From Zavarzinella formosa DSM 19928 (GTDB lineage: Bacteria; Planctomycetota; Planctomycetia; Gemmatales; Gemmataceae), in the NCBI RefSeq assembly GCF_000255705.1, contig NZ_JH636443.1, positions 256,919 through 320,918 on the forward strand: 64,000 nt of DNA, given 5' to 3'. The position numbers and the translations under genes were made by a program. The number at the start of each line of letters is the position of its first letter. The stretch's first letter is position 1. This document shows, piece by piece, positions 1 to 8,547 of the stretch. The notes beneath the pieces were generated by a model that saw only the letters and a program-made list of their open reading frames with translations, had not been told where the DNA came from and did no database searches.

Positions 1-211
1 TGGCTCCCTGCATGAACAGGAAGATCACCTTCTTGGCCTTCACCGGGAAATGCGGGGCCTTCGGGGCCAGCGGCTTCGGCGCCTCGGCCGCCCGGCTTTT
101 CGCCGCCTCCTGGCCGAGCAACCCGGCGAGGGCCAGATACCCAAACCCGGCGCCGGCGGACTTCAACACCTGCCGCCGGGACACGGCCGAGATCAAATCG
201 GGGGAAAACAT
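1..211 (-). CDS. DUF1501 family protein, N-terminal part (runs off the window)
   Basis: Seventy N-terminal residues are visible; the rest lies before base 1. The protein opens with a Tat-like signal: [13 protein letters not shown] followed by a hydrophobic stretch (YLALAGLLG) and a charged/alanine linker. It then enters [11 protein letters not shown], which matches the start of the DUF1501 domain, a planctomycete secreted protein of the sulfatase/alkaline phosphatase-like fold. The gene lies downstream of, and on the same strand as, a PSCyt1/DUF1549/DUF1553 gene, the usual partner of DUF1501 in planctomycetes. They are probably co-expressed although about 200 bp of repeat separates them. The biochemical role of the family is not established. 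The start ATG is at 211. Confidence 0.8.
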   Translation of the reverse strand, partial: MFSPDLISAVSRRQVLKSAGAGFGYLALAGLLGQEAAKSRAAEAPKPLAPKAPHFPVKAKKVIFLFMQGA

Positions 212-277
212 ATTCGACAATCCTTGAGTTTTAAATTTCGTGAGTATTTCGTTTGGGTTCCGGCGGTTGGCCCGGCG

Positions 278-410
278 ACCTCACCCCCCGCCCCCCTCTC
301 CTGGCAGAGAGGGGGAGCAAGAGGGCGTCAATCTCTGTTCGTTGCGTCAGCGCTTCGCCGGCCTGTCTGGTCCCCCCTCTCTGTCAGGAGAGGGGGTTAG
401 GGGGTGAGGT
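278..410. repeat. Inverted-repeat element, CCTCACCCCC family, copy 1
   Basis: The left arm begins ACCTCACCCCCC and continues CCCCCTCTCCTGGCAGAGAG; the right arm is its near-complement and ends GGGGGTGAGGT. The centre of about 60 bp differs between copies. Other full copies lie at 3063-3182 and 43187-43319. It occupies most of the gap between the DUF1501 and DUF1553 genes. Confidence 0.85.
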
Positions 411-420
411 GGCCTTTTCC

Positions 421-3033
421 TCACCGCACGTATCGAAACTCCGCCGACCCGATCAACGCCTGCACAAAGGCCAGCCAGGCAGCGGTGCGGCCGTCTTTCG
501 CCTTCACATCGGCTTCGACCACCGACTCGCCAGTTTGGTCCACTTGATCCGGGTCAATGATCGGGGCCGCAGCCTCGTCTTTCTTGGCCGGAGTCTTCGG
601 TTCGACTTTCGGCTTTTCCACGGCGACCGGCTGTTGCCGGAATGACGACTCATACTCGCCGATGAAGGCGTTGGCCCGGTCGGTTTCCTTTGCGGTCGGC
701 AGGCGGCCGAAGGCGAGGCGATAAGCTTTTTCAATCCGGGCGGCGTCGCTGGCGTCTTTCTCCTTCAAGAGCTTTTCGGCCAGAAGCAACGAGTGTTGCC
801 GGACAAACGCGGAGTTCAGCAGGAACAATGCCTGACCGGGGACGTTCGTGGTTTCCCGGTTGCCGGAAACGAGCGTTTGGTCCACCGGATCGAACGGGGC
901 CAGCGATTTCGGCGTCACGCCGCGAAGCAGAGGGAGGTAGACGCTGCGGTGTTCGGTCTTGTCGGCCGCTTCATTGATGTTCTTGGCCTCGGGGCCGTTG
1001 TCCCGCATTTCCACCATCCGCAGTTCCTTGGCCGGGGAGGCCGCCGGGCGGGCGCGGTCCAGCGTGCCGACCACTTGAAGGGCGGCGTCGCGGATTTCCT
1101 CGGCGTCCAATCGACGGGGCGTGTGCCGCCAGATTAGCTTGTTCGCCGGGTCGGCCGTCAGGTGCGTGGCCGGGGCGTCGTTGCCGAGTTGGTACGACCG
1201 GCTCAACACCACCGCCCGCACCAGCTTCTTCACCGACCAGCCATCCTGCACAAACCGCCCGGCCAGATGGTCGAGCAATTCCGGATTGGCGGGAACGTCG
1301 CCGTTGATGCCGAAGTTGTCCGAAGTGCTGACGATCCCCCGGCCGAACAGGTGCTGCCACACCCGGTTGACGGCCACGCGGGAGGCCAGCGGGTTGTTCG
1401 GGCTGGTGAGCCATTTGGCCAGTTCCAGTCGGCCGCTTTGGGCGGGGTTGATTCCCTTCACTTCCGGCACGTTCAGCACGGAGAGGAAACCACGCGGAAC
1501 CACGGGCCCGAGCTTTTCGGCCTCGCCGCGCAGACGCACTTCGGTGTCGGCGATGGTCTTCGCATCGCGCACCCCGTGGACCGCATGACCGGCTTGGGCC
1601 GGATCAGTCAGCCCGTTGAACTCGGCCTGCAACGCCTCGTATTTCAATCGGAACGGCCGTTGCACCGGCTGGCCGTTCGGAGCTTTGGCCAGCCCCTTCG
1701 GCGTGCCGCGAATCTCATCCCACGCCTTCTTGGCGACGGCCAGTTCGGCCTCCAGTTTCTTCACCTTCTCCGGGTCAGCAGCCGGGGCCGTTGAAGAGAG
1801 TTTCACCAGCATGGCAGGGTCATAGTAATCGAGGCCGCCGCCCCCCATTTTGTTCCGCACACCGGCGCAATTGTCGGTGCTGGTGAAGATGCCGGCGAGG
1901 GCGTAATAGTCGGTCGTCGGGATCGGGTCGAACTTGTGATCGTGGCAGCGGGCGCAACTCACGGTGAGCGCCAGCGTCGAGCGGGTGACGGCGTCCACCT
2001 GCTCATCCACGTTGTCCATCACGAAGCGGACTTTGAATCGCTGGTTCACGTCCTTCACGCCAAGGGCCAGAAAGCCGGTTGCGGTGAGAAGGCGGTCACG
2101 CTCGGCGGGCGTGGCGGCGGGGAGCAAGTCACCGGCGACTTGCTCGGTGATGAAGCGGTTGTACGGCACGTCCGCGTTCACGGAGTCGATCACATAATCC
2201 CGGTACTTCCACGCGTGGGGGTACGGGATGTTGCGGGATGGCCCGGTCGATTCGCCATAGCGGGCGACATCCAGCCAGTGTCGGCCCCAGCGTTCGCCGA
2301 AAGCCGGGGAAGCCAGCAGCCGGTCAACCACCTTGGCGAAGGCGTCCGACGAACCGTCTTTCACGAAGGCGTCAATCTCGGCCGGGGTCGGCGGCAGGCC
2401 GGTCAGGTCGAAGGTGATCCGGCGGATCAGCGTCGTCTTGTCCGCGTCGGCGACCGGCGGGAGTTTCTTTTCCTCCAGTTTGGCCAGCACAAAACGGTCG
2501 AGATCGTCTTTCGCCCACGCGGTGTCTTTCACCGTCGGCACGGCCGGTTGTTTCAACGGCTGCCAGGCCCAGTGGTCTTTCTTCAACTGGTCGTATTCGG
2601 GCTTGCCTTTGCCGAGGCTGGCGGGGATCTTCGGCTTGGGCCACACGGCCCCGTCGGCGATCCACGTCTTGAGATCGGCCAACTGTTCTTCCGACAGATG
2701 TTCCCCTTGAACGGGCATCCGCCGCTTGGCATCCCCCGTGGAGGTCCGTGTCAGCAACAGGCTCTTGGCCGGATTGCCGGGGACGACGGCTGCCCCGGTG
2801 TTGCCGCCGGTCAGCAGGCCCTTGTGATCGTCCACCCGCAGGTTCCCGGCCGGTTTGGTCTCGGCCGAGTGACAGGCGTAGCAATGCTCCACAAGCATCG
2901 GCCGGATCTTCTTCTCGAAGAAAGCCAGTTTGGCCGTGTCGTCGGCCGGTTTCGTCTCGGCCAGGGCCGCGGCCGGGGAGCCGACGGCCAGAGCCGTCAG
3001 CAACCGGGCCATCAGTCGGCGATTCAGGGTCAT
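421..3033 (-). CDS. Cytochrome c-like (PSCyt1) / DUF1549 / DUF1553 exported protein
   Basis: 870 residues. A signal peptide (MTLNRRLMARLLTALAVG, then SPAAALAE) precedes a PSCyt1 domain with a heme-binding CYACH motif (about residues 50-54). A DUF1549 domain follows (DDLDRFVLAKLEE, RRITFDLTGLPPTP, GERWGRHWLDVARYGES), with a second heme-like CARCH motif near the middle, then a DUF1553 domain (ASRVAVNRVWQHLFGRGIV, RRLDAEEIRDAAL, VPGQALFLLNSAFV). This PSD1 architecture is abundant in planctomycetes and usually sits beside DUF1501 or sulfatase genes; an extracytoplasmic oxidative or carbohydrate-related role is suspected but unproven. I start it at 3033, where AAGGAAC precedes the ATG. The frame is open to 3204, but that extension is only repeat sequence. 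Confidence 0.9.
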   Translation of the reverse strand: MTLNRRLMARLLTALAVGSPAAALAETKPADDTAKLAFFEKKIRPMLVEHCYACHSAETKPAGNLRVDDHKGLLTGGNTGAAVVPGNPAKSLLLTRTSTGDAKRRMPVQGEHLSEEQLADLKTWIADGAVWPKPKIPASLGKGKPEYDQLKKDHWAWQPLKQPAVPTVKDTAWAKDDLDRFVLAKLEEKKLPPVADADKTTLIRRITFDLTGLPPTPAEIDAFVKDGSSDAFAKVVDRLLASPAFGERWGRHWLDVARYGESTGPSRNIPYPHAWKYRDYVIDSVNADVPYNRFITEQVAGDLLPAATPAERDRLLTATGFLALGVKDVNQRFKVRFVMDNVDEQVDAVTRSTLALTVSCARCHDHKFDPIPTTDYYALAGIFTSTDNCAGVRNKMGGGGLDYYDPAMLVKLSSTAPAADPEKVKKLEAELAVAKKAWDEIRGTPKGLAKAPNGQPVQRPFRLKYEALQAEFNGLTDPAQAGHAVHGVRDAKTIADTEVRLRGEAEKLGPVVPRGFLSVLNVPEVKGINPAQSGRLELAKWLTSPNNPLASRVAVNRVWQHLFGRGIVSTSDNFGINGDVPANPELLDHLAGRFVQDGWSVKKLVRAVVLSRSYQLGNDAPATHLTADPANKLIWRHTPRRLDAEEIRDAALQVVGTLDRARPAASPAKELRMVEMRDNGPEAKNINEAADKTEHRSVYLPLLRGVTPKSLAPFDPVDQTLVSGNRETTNVPGQALFLLNSAFVRQHSLLLAEKLLKEKDASDAARIEKAYRLAFGRLPTAKETDRANAFIGEYESSFRQQPVAVEKPKVEPKTPAKKDEAAAPIIDPDQVDQTGESVVEADVKAKDGRTAAWLAFVQALIGSAEFRYVR

Positions 3034-3062
3034 GGAACAAGTTCCTTTGTTACTGGCGGCCA

Positions 3063-3182
3063 ACCTCACCCCCCGGCCCCCTCTCCTGACAGAGAGGGGG
3101 AGCAAGAGAGCGGAAGCCGGTCGCCCGATCATCATGGTCTGACTCCCCCTCTCTGCCAGGAGAAGGGGTTGGGGGGTGAGGT
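3063..3182. repeat. Inverted-repeat element, CCTCACCCCC family, copy 2
   Basis: Arms AACCTCACCCCCCGGCCCCC and its near-complement ending GGGGGGTGAGGT flank a unique centre. It lies immediately 5' of the DUF1553 gene, where its reading frame is open and would add about 50 spurious residues. Confidence 0.85.
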
Positions 3183-3208
3183 CGTTTTCGGTCAACCAAC
3201 GCAATTCA

Positions 3209-4564
3209 TCACTCGATGTTTTTCTTCTTCGCAGCCGGGGCGGGCAGCCATGTCGGGGGCACCAGCTCGGCGTTCCACTTTTCCCAAAGCTCGGTCAGTT
3301 CTTTCACCTTCTCCGGGTTCTTGGCGGCCAAGTCGGTCTTCTCGCCGATGTCGTCGGCGAGATTGAACAACTTCGCCCCGTCGAGGCGTTTCTCAGTTCG
3401 GGTCACCGGGCTGCCCGGTTCGTTGGCCTTTACCAGCTTCCAGTCGCCGGCACGGATGGCGACTTGGGCGCCGAACCGCCAGTAGAGGGCCGTGTGCGGC
3501 GGGTCTTTCTTTTCCCCGGTGAGCGTGGGGAGCAGGTTGACGCCGTCAAGCTTCCAGTCGGTCTTGGCTTGGGCGCCGGCGGCGTTGAGGATGGTCGTGT
3601 GCAAATCAAGCTGGATCACCGGATGATCCAGCGTCCTGCCACCGGCGAAGGCGGCGGGCCACTTGATGAAGTAGGGCACGCGGACGCCCCCTTCCCATGT
3701 CGTCGCCTTGAAGCCATGCAACGGGCCATTGTTGGAGCCGTTCACCGGCGGGCCGCCGTTGTCGCTGATGAAGGCCACCAGCGTGTCTTTTTCCAACCCG
3801 GCCTTGTTCACGGTCGCCAGCACTTGGCCAATGGCGTCGTCCATCGCGGACATCATCGCGGCATATTTTTGCCGTTTTTCATCCTTGATGGATTCAAACC
3901 GCTTGAGATATTTTTCCGAGGCTTCCAACGGAGTATGAACAGCGTTGAACGTCAGGTAAAGGAAAAACGGGTCTTTCTGGTTCTTCTCGATGAACGACAC
4001 GGCTTCGCGGGCAAACGCATCGGTCAGGTATTCCTTTTCCTCGACGGGTTTGGTTCCCCGCACAATGGCGTTTTGGCCCATTCCGTTCTTGAAGTAGTCG
4101 TGGGCGCCGCCGAGGAAGCCGAAGTATTCATCGAAGCCCCGGTTGATCGGGTTGAACTGGTCCTCGAAGCCGAGGTGCCATTTGCCGACCATCCCGGTCT
4201 TGTAACCAATGTCCTTCAACCGGCTGGGAAGCGTGGTTTCCTTCAGGCTGAGGCCAAAGGCCGCCTCCGCTTTCGGGCCGGGGTTGAACTCATGGCCGAA
4301 GCGCTGCTGATACCGGCCGGTAAGCAATCCGGCCCGCGTGGGCGAACAATACGGCCCGGAGACATAACCATTGGTGAACCGCACGCCATCCTTGGACAAC
4401 TTGTCGATGTTCGGCGTCGGGATGTCCTTCACCCCGTGAACACCGATGTCCCCATAGCCCATGTCGTCGCCGACGATCATAATAATATTCGGCCTTTTGG
4501 GGGCCGCGAGGCTGAGGCTTGCGGCCATCAGCAGGACAGTCAGCGTGAAAAAAATCCGTCTCAT
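3209..4564 (-). CDS. Sulfatase (arylsulfatase A-like), exported
   Basis: 451 residues, normal for the family. A signal peptide (RRIFFTLTVLLMAASLSLAA) is followed by the sulfatase N-terminus (RPNIIMIVGDDMGYGDIG), whose paired aspartates bind the metal. The signature GPYCSPTRAGLLTGRY has Cys73 in C-x-P-x-R, the residue converted to formylglycine. GKWHLG and FISDNGGP motifs follow. It probably hydrolyses sulfate esters in the periplasm; the substrate cannot be read from sequence. I prefer the ATG at 4564, with GGAG eight bases upstream, over the ATG two codons earlier. It starts 27 bp after the DUF1559 gene on the same strand, so it is probably in one operon with that gene and the lipoprotein before it. 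Confidence 0.93.
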   Translation of the reverse strand: MRRIFFTLTVLLMAASLSLAAPKRPNIIMIVGDDMGYGDIGVHGVKDIPTPNIDKLSKDGVRFTNGYVSGPYCSPTRAGLLTGRYQQRFGHEFNPGPKAEAAFGLSLKETTLPSRLKDIGYKTGMVGKWHLGFEDQFNPINRGFDEYFGFLGGAHDYFKNGMGQNAIVRGTKPVEEKEYLTDAFAREAVSFIEKNQKDPFFLYLTFNAVHTPLEASEKYLKRFESIKDEKRQKYAAMMSAMDDAIGQVLATVNKAGLEKDTLVAFISDNGGPPVNGSNNGPLHGFKATTWEGGVRVPYFIKWPAAFAGGRTLDHPVIQLDLHTTILNAAGAQAKTDWKLDGVNLLPTLTGEKKDPPHTALYWRFGAQVAIRAGDWKLVKANEPGSPVTRTEKRLDGAKLFNLADDIGEKTDLAAKNPEKVKELTELWEKWNAELVPPTWLPAPAAKKKNIE

Positions 4565-4591
4565 GAACATCGCTCCGGGTCGTCAGGTGTC

Positions 4592-5587
4592 TCAGTTGGT
4601 GTTTGCCACTTCGCCGCTATCCACGGAAATTAGCCGAGCAAGCACCCGAATGTCAATCGTTTGCTTCACGAACCGGACAGACCCGTCACCGAACAAGAAG
4701 TTGCCGCCGCCGGTATGGAAGGAGTAAAACTCCCCCGAGTTTTTGCAGTTCATCGGGCAGGGGCCAGTGTCGGCCGTCCCCGTGGCAAAGTCCGTTCCCC
4801 GCATTCCCTCGACGTCGCTGGCGGGTTGAACCCAACCATCCGTTTGCAGATCGTCAATCTTTTTGCCCAATATCCAAGTGCCGGGGCGGCCGGCCGATTC
4901 CCCAAGAACCAGCGTGTTCGACAAGCCATCGGTCACAGAGGACAGGTATCGCTGGCCGCCGTTCAACCCGGTTCCACTGGGAACTTTCCCTAATGGCAAA
5001 AATCCGTTGTCGGTGTTCGAGGCCGTCGCCGACGCCGGCGCGACGTTAACAATCGTGCTGATCTGATCCGCCCAACCGGCGGTGGCGAGCGCCCGAGGAA
5101 CCCGCCAGGCCGAGGCATAATCATTCGGCGAGAGCGTTTTTCCGGCCGCGTTGACGTATGTCCGTTGTCCGGGCGACGAGGGGCAACTGAACACATTCAC
5201 CGGAGTGGCCGCCGTCGGGGCGTTGTTTGCCGAGTTCCAGTCCGCGTTCACGGTCGTGCCATCGGTGGCGATGGTGTAATTGCGGAACAGGTTGTCCTGT
5301 TCCAAATAAGGCAGCAAAAACAACGTCCATGAATGCCGGGTGTTGCGAGCCGGGGCCGGGGTGTAGTTATGCCGCACAGCGCCTTGAAAGTAACCCAAGG
5401 TGTTTTCCTGGTTGGCAAACCCAAGCCCCAGTTGCTTGAGGTTATTGGAACACTTCATCCGGTTGGCGGCCTCCCGGATCTTTTGCACGGCCGGAAGTAG
5501 TAAGCCGATCAGAATGGCGATGATGGCAATCACCACCAACAGTTCAATCAGGGTAAACCCGCGCCGAGAGAAAGAGACTCGTGTCAT
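4592..5587 (-). CDS. DUF1559 pseudopilin-like protein (copy A)
   Basis: 331 residues. The N-terminus is a class III (type IV pilin-like) signal: [20 protein letters not shown], cleaved by prepilin peptidase between Gly and Phe. The helix continues into [19 protein letters not shown], diagnostic of the planctomycete DUF1559 family. The family ending is present ([18 protein letters not shown]). The protein is probably inserted in the membrane or assembled extracellularly; function is unknown. A good ribosome site (AAGGAA) lies eight bases before the ATG. The lipoprotein gene ends 12 bp upstream and the sulfatase begins 27 bp downstream. Confidence 0.93.
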   Translation of the reverse strand: MTRVSFSRRGFTLIELLVVIAIIAILIGLLLPAVQKIREAANRMKCSNNLKQLGLGFANQENTLGYFQGAVRHNYTPAPARNTRHSWTLFLLPYLEQDNLFRNYTIATDGTTVNADWNSANNAPTAATPVNVFSCPSSPGQRTYVNAAGKTLSPNDYASAWRVPRALATAGWADQISTIVNVAPASATASNTDNGFLPLGKVPSGTGLNGGQRYLSSVTDGLSNTLVLGESAGRPGTWILGKKIDDLQTDGWVQPASDVEGMRGTDFATGTADTGPCPMNCKNSGEFYSFHTGGGNFLFGDGSVRFVKQTIDIRVLARLISVDSGEVANTN

Positions 5588-5599
5588 TGGGAAAATTCC

Positions 5600-6040
5600 T
5601 TATTTCTTGCGGGTAAGCTTGGCCGAGGTAATCTGGATTGGCGTCAGATCGTTTGAGCCGGCGGCGACGGTCAGTTTCAGTGGGTTCGGACGTTCCGGGC
5701 TTTGGTGTTCGCCGTGCAAGGCGTCACGATCCCCGCCAGCCGGCCAGTGGATCGTCACCACGTATTCCCCGGCGGGAACACCATCCTGCGGGCTGAAAGT
5801 GCTGAACTTCACCGTTCCGTCATCAGCGACCTTGCCGGCCGGCCGGTTCCGAAACTGCGTCTTCCACTCTCCGGCCTCCGGATGCAGGGTGATGCTGGCG
5901 CCAGTGGCCGGGGCTCCGTTGACGAGAACCACCGTTTTCACCGGGTAGGTTTTCGGCTTGCCGCCTCCGCCGCAACCGGACGATGTCAATGCGGCCACGA
6001 TGGTCAGACAAACCATCAGGGAGCTTGAAGTTCGGAACAT
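5600..6040 (-). CDS. Small lipoprotein paired with DUF1559 (copy A)
   Basis: 146 residues. A lipoprotein signal ends in the lipobox LTSSGC. The mature part looks like one beta-sandwich (YPVKTVVLVNGAPATGASIT, a carboxypeptidase-regulatory-like start, then VPAGEYVVTIHWPAGG). Such proteins with a KxYPVxGxVxxNG opening commonly neighbour DUF1559 genes in planctomycetes. I choose the ATG at 6040 because GAGG lies nine bases before it; an in-frame ATG at 6055 has no ribosome site. It is first in the operon, about 90 bp downstream of the conserved upstream module. Confidence 0.8.
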   Translation of the reverse strand: MFRTSSSLMVCLTIVAALTSSGCGGGGKPKTYPVKTVVLVNGAPATGASITLHPEAGEWKTQFRNRPAGKVADDGTVKFSTFSPQDGVPAGEYVVTIHWPAGGDRDALHGEHQSPERPNPLKLTVAAGSNDLTPIQITSAKLTRKK

Positions 6041-6126
6041 CGCAAGAAACCTCATGTTCAGTCAGCTAGGGAGGATTCTGCCGTTGAATCTCTCCGCACA
6101 TCGTTGACCAATGTGTGACCCATCAG

Positions 6127-6223
6127 ATATCGCAGTAATATGATCGCAGAGATGATCTATTTCAACCGATAAAGGTTCGGAGACGGCCAGCCGAGGAACT
6201 ACTTCGTCACAAAACCTGACATG
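6127..6223 (-). promoter_or_regulatory. Conserved upstream module of DUF1559 operon A
   Basis: A 97-base block with the same length and largely the same sequence as 8118-8214. On the plus strand ATATCGCAGTAATATGATCG is identical in both, as is ATGATCTATTTCAACCGA, and both end in AAAACCTGACATG. Two ATGATC boxes lie 12 bases apart in each. Read on the minus strand it contains TTGAAA, 18 bases, ATATTA, a plausible sigma-70 -35/-10 pair. This is inference; the conservation itself is directly visible. Confidence 0.6.
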
Positions 6224-6574
6224 GACACCTAAAGATTTTTTGAATTAAAGTGGTATTATTTAAGCATTTATGTCAATATTTTTCTGAGGGATTGTCTGTG
6301 GCACCCAAGTCGGCTCGACCTGACGAAGTGGGTGGAAGAGCAACCACTTTCGATGGGGTTTCCTCAAAATCATTCGCCATAACATGACTACGTCAATGAC
6401 TGGGAGCGAATCATGCACCATCAAGTAATCATTAATCTCGATGAGACGGCTTTTGCCACTTGGAGGAAATAGAATTGAGTCCGTCTTTTGATTTGCCAGG
6501 CTGACTGACGCAGCGGGGCTCTTGGAGTTCAACCAATTACTTGAAGGAGATTTCCGGGGGAGGGGCAGAAATTG

Positions 6575-6604
6575 AAGCGCCCCCGACGAACGCCGGGGGT
6601 GCTT
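6575..6604 (-). terminator. Hairpin after the copy B lipoprotein gene
   Basis: AAGCGCCCCCG pairs with CGGGGGTGCTT (one mismatch) across an eight-base loop, starting about 55 bases beyond the lipoprotein stop. There is no strong T tract. Confidence 0.55.
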
Positions 6605-6660
6605 GAGGAAACCTCAAATCACAGAGCCGCTGAAACATCACCGGCCGGGAGAATCGGAGG

Positions 6661-7110
6661 TTATCTCGCGCGGGCTGAGAGGGCCAGTTGCACTTCTGAT
6701 GTCTCCGACACCACGAACGACAGGCCGGAGGTCTCGATCCGAAGGAACCGTTTGGCAAGCGGCGGCCAGCCGGGCTTTTTCCCGTGGTCGTCCACATCAT
6801 CCGAGACGACGATCCGGGCGTTGTATTTTCCGGGCGCCGCCCCCTCTCGCATCTCGCCTTCCAGCAGGCTCACCAGTTTGAAACGGCCATCCTTCTGGAT
6901 GACCCCGGACGCCCGGACAGCCGGATCGGTTTCCAGCACCCCTTCGACGGAATGTCCCGCCAATTGCGAGACATCGGCGCCGTCGAGGGTGATCGTTCCC
7001 GTCACCGGATGGGTTTTCGGGCCGGACCTTCCACAACCAGCAGCCCCCGTCAGGATGGTCAGCAGCGCAATAACCGGGAAGCTCTTTTTGAATCGTTTCA
7101 TCGGCATCAT
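6661..7110 (-). CDS. Small lipoprotein paired with DUF1559 (copy B)
   Basis: 149 residues. A signal (KRFKKSFPVIALLTIL) ends in the lipobox LTGAAGC. The mature sequence opens KTHPVTGTITLDGADV and contains PGKYNARIVVSDDVDD, matching the copy A lipoprotein in layout: a small extracytoplasmic beta-sandwich that commonly neighbours DUF1559 genes. I start it at 7110, where GGAGG precedes ATGATG by ten bases; an ATG at 7134 lacks a ribosome site. It lies 38 bp downstream of the DUF1559 gene, so here the pair is in the opposite order from copy A. Confidence 0.8.
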   Translation of the reverse strand: MMPMKRFKKSFPVIALLTILTGAAGCGRSGPKTHPVTGTITLDGADVSQLAGHSVEGVLETDPAVRASGVIQKDGRFKLVSLLEGEMREGAAPGKYNARIVVSDDVDDHGKKPGWPPLAKRFLRIETSGLSFVVSETSEVQLALSARAR

Positions 7111-7148
7111 GGCCGGTTTTCCTCCGAGAGTCATTCAAGGGATGGAGA

Positions 7149-8060
7149 TTAGTTGTCCAGCGCGATTTCGTTTCCGGCCCGCGTGACCAAGGCGGTCAGC
7201 AAGTCGGCCGAGGCGGTGTTTCGGATGGGTTTCACGCTGCCGTCGCCGAACACGAACAGGGTGACGCCGGTGTGCGGGCCGCCAAAATTGGTGTTGGAGG
7301 TGGCCGTGGCGTCGTTTTCCGGACTCAGGAGCCGCACGGTGGTCCCGTCCACGCTTCGGCCCATCATCCGGCGAATCGAGTTGTTCTGCCCGCCGAAGAT
7401 GCTGCGGTCTTCGTTCTTGCCTCGCAGGGAGGCGGGGCGAATGTGCTTTTCCCCGAAAAACGTGGTGTTGCTCAAACCGTCCGTGATGCCGGAGAAACCA
7501 AATTGCCCGGCTCTCCACGAGGACATGGTGGTGCCGGAAATGGTCATCATGCTTGGCGGCAGGGGGACGATGGCCCCGGTGGATTTGTCAACCAAGGCAT
7601 CCGGGCCGAACGAGGCGGCATAATCCGTCAGCGCCCCGCCGGCGGGCGTGAAATCGCTGACACTCAAGACCGGAAGCGGGCGGGACGGGCAACTGTACAT
7701 CTTCGGCTGGGTTTGGTAGGCCGCCGGTGTTTGCAGCGAGGCGACCAGCCGCAAATCCCACAGTTTGAACTGGTTGTCTTGCTCCAGATAAGGCAACAGG
7801 AGGACGCCCCACGAGGCCCAGCCGTCCGGGTCCACGGCATTGGTGCCGATCCACGCCGGAACGACGGCATCATTCACGTCGTGATAGTTGTGGGAAGCCA
7901 AGCCAATTTGTTTGAGATTGTTGGAGCATTTCAGGCGGTTGGCGGCCTCCCGGATCTTCTGGACGGCGGGCAGCAACAAGCCAATCAAGATGGCGATGAT
8001 GGCAATCACCACCAGCAATTCGATGAGCGTAAAGCCGGTCCTTTGTCGAGGCGAAGGCAT
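7149..8060 (-). CDS. DUF1559 pseudopilin-like protein (copy B)
   Basis: 303 residues. It has the class III signal [20 protein letters not shown], with cleavage expected after Gly, the [20 protein letters not shown] helix end, and the C-terminal block [20 protein letters not shown]. It is homologous to copy A but diverged in the middle. AGGGAG lies nine bases before the chosen ATG at 8060; the frame is open to 8117 without a ribosome site. It is the first gene of a two-gene unit with the lipoprotein at 6661-7110. The extracytoplasmic function is unknown. Confidence 0.92.
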   Translation of the reverse strand: MPSPRQRTGFTLIELLVVIAIIAILIGLLLPAVQKIREAANRLKCSNNLKQIGLASHNYHDVNDAVVPAWIGTNAVDPDGWASWGVLLLPYLEQDNQFKLWDLRLVASLQTPAAYQTQPKMYSCPSRPLPVLSVSDFTPAGGALTDYAASFGPDALVDKSTGAIVPLPPSMMTISGTTMSSWRAGQFGFSGITDGLSNTTFFGEKHIRPASLRGKNEDRSIFGGQNNSIRRMMGRSVDGTTVRLLSPENDATATSNTNFGGPHTGVTLFVFGDGSVKPIRNTASADLLTALVTRAGNEIALDN

Positions 8061-8547
8061 TTTTGAAAACTCCCTTTGTTCCATGTCATGCTTGGGCGCT
8101 TGTTTCGGCCCAATCACATATCGCAGTAATATGATCGGCTAAATGATCTATTTCAACCGACAAAGGTTCGGCGAACGAATTCCGGGAGGCCACTCCGTCA
8201 AAAAACCTGACATGACCGGCCGACTGTTTTAGATGCAAAATACTTTCTGATAATAATTTGCGTTGATTGATTTCAGGAAAACTGGTGAGGGTGAGCAAAC
8301 GGCCAGACGTAACAGAGTGGGTGCAGGCCAAGCATTTGGGACTGGATATTTCGAGAAGCCATACGCTATACATGACTTAATGAATGATTTAGATCGTAAA
8401 ACATCTGCATTTTAGTGAACATTGACCTGACGAAGTGGCCTGCCCCTCCGGGGGAATGGGCTCATTTTGATTGACCAACGAACCGATTCCAATTATGTTC
8501 ATCAAAATGACAAACTTGATCGAGTTTTTACGGAAAGTTCGTGTGTC
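8061..8547. other. 487-bp non-coding gap between divergent transcripts
   Basis: It contains module copy B (8118-8214), then AT-rich sequence with no recognisable gene, and the GACCTGACGAAGTGG segment near 8424 shared with the copy A gap. A 95-codon minus-strand frame (8086-8373) overlaps the conserved module and is not supported as a gene. Confidence 0.6.
8118..8214 (-). promoter_or_regulatory. Conserved upstream module of DUF1559 operon B
   Basis: Second copy of the 97-base module described at 6127-6223. It ends 58 bases before the copy B start codon. The same TTGAAA-18-ATATTA spacing and paired ATGATC boxes are kept, while the stretch between the GGTTCGG and CGTCA blocks has diverged. Confidence 0.6.

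Larger units (their letters stand above)
6041..6660. other. 620-bp non-coding gap upstream of the copy A operon
   Basis: It holds the shared upstream module (6127-6223), an AT-rich stretch (about 6225-6300), a GACCTGACGAAGTGG segment (about 6318-6332) also present near 8424, a half copy of the GCAGCGGGGCTCTT arm seen at 17945-18019 (about 6511-6526), and a terminator-like hairpin (6575-6604). A 90-codon open frame on the minus strand (6260-6532) has no recognisable motif and I do not call it. Confidence 0.6.

Noticed and set aside
3034..3204. 5' extension of the DUF1553 reading frame
   Set aside because: The extension is entirely the CCTCACCCCC repeat element; the ATG at 3033 has the ribosome site and signal peptide.
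1936..3366. A 476-codon open frame on the plus strand opposite the DUF1553 gene
   Set aside because: GC-rich coding DNA leaves long antisense frames open. No motif is seen and it overlaps a strongly supported gene.
6260..6532. 90-codon minus-strand frame in the copy A gap
   Set aside because: No family motif or ribosome site, and the frame is not shared with the corresponding copy B gap.
8086..8373. 95-codon minus-strand frame overlapping regulatory module B
   Set aside because: It overlaps the conserved non-coding module, and the module's conservation pattern is not codon-like.
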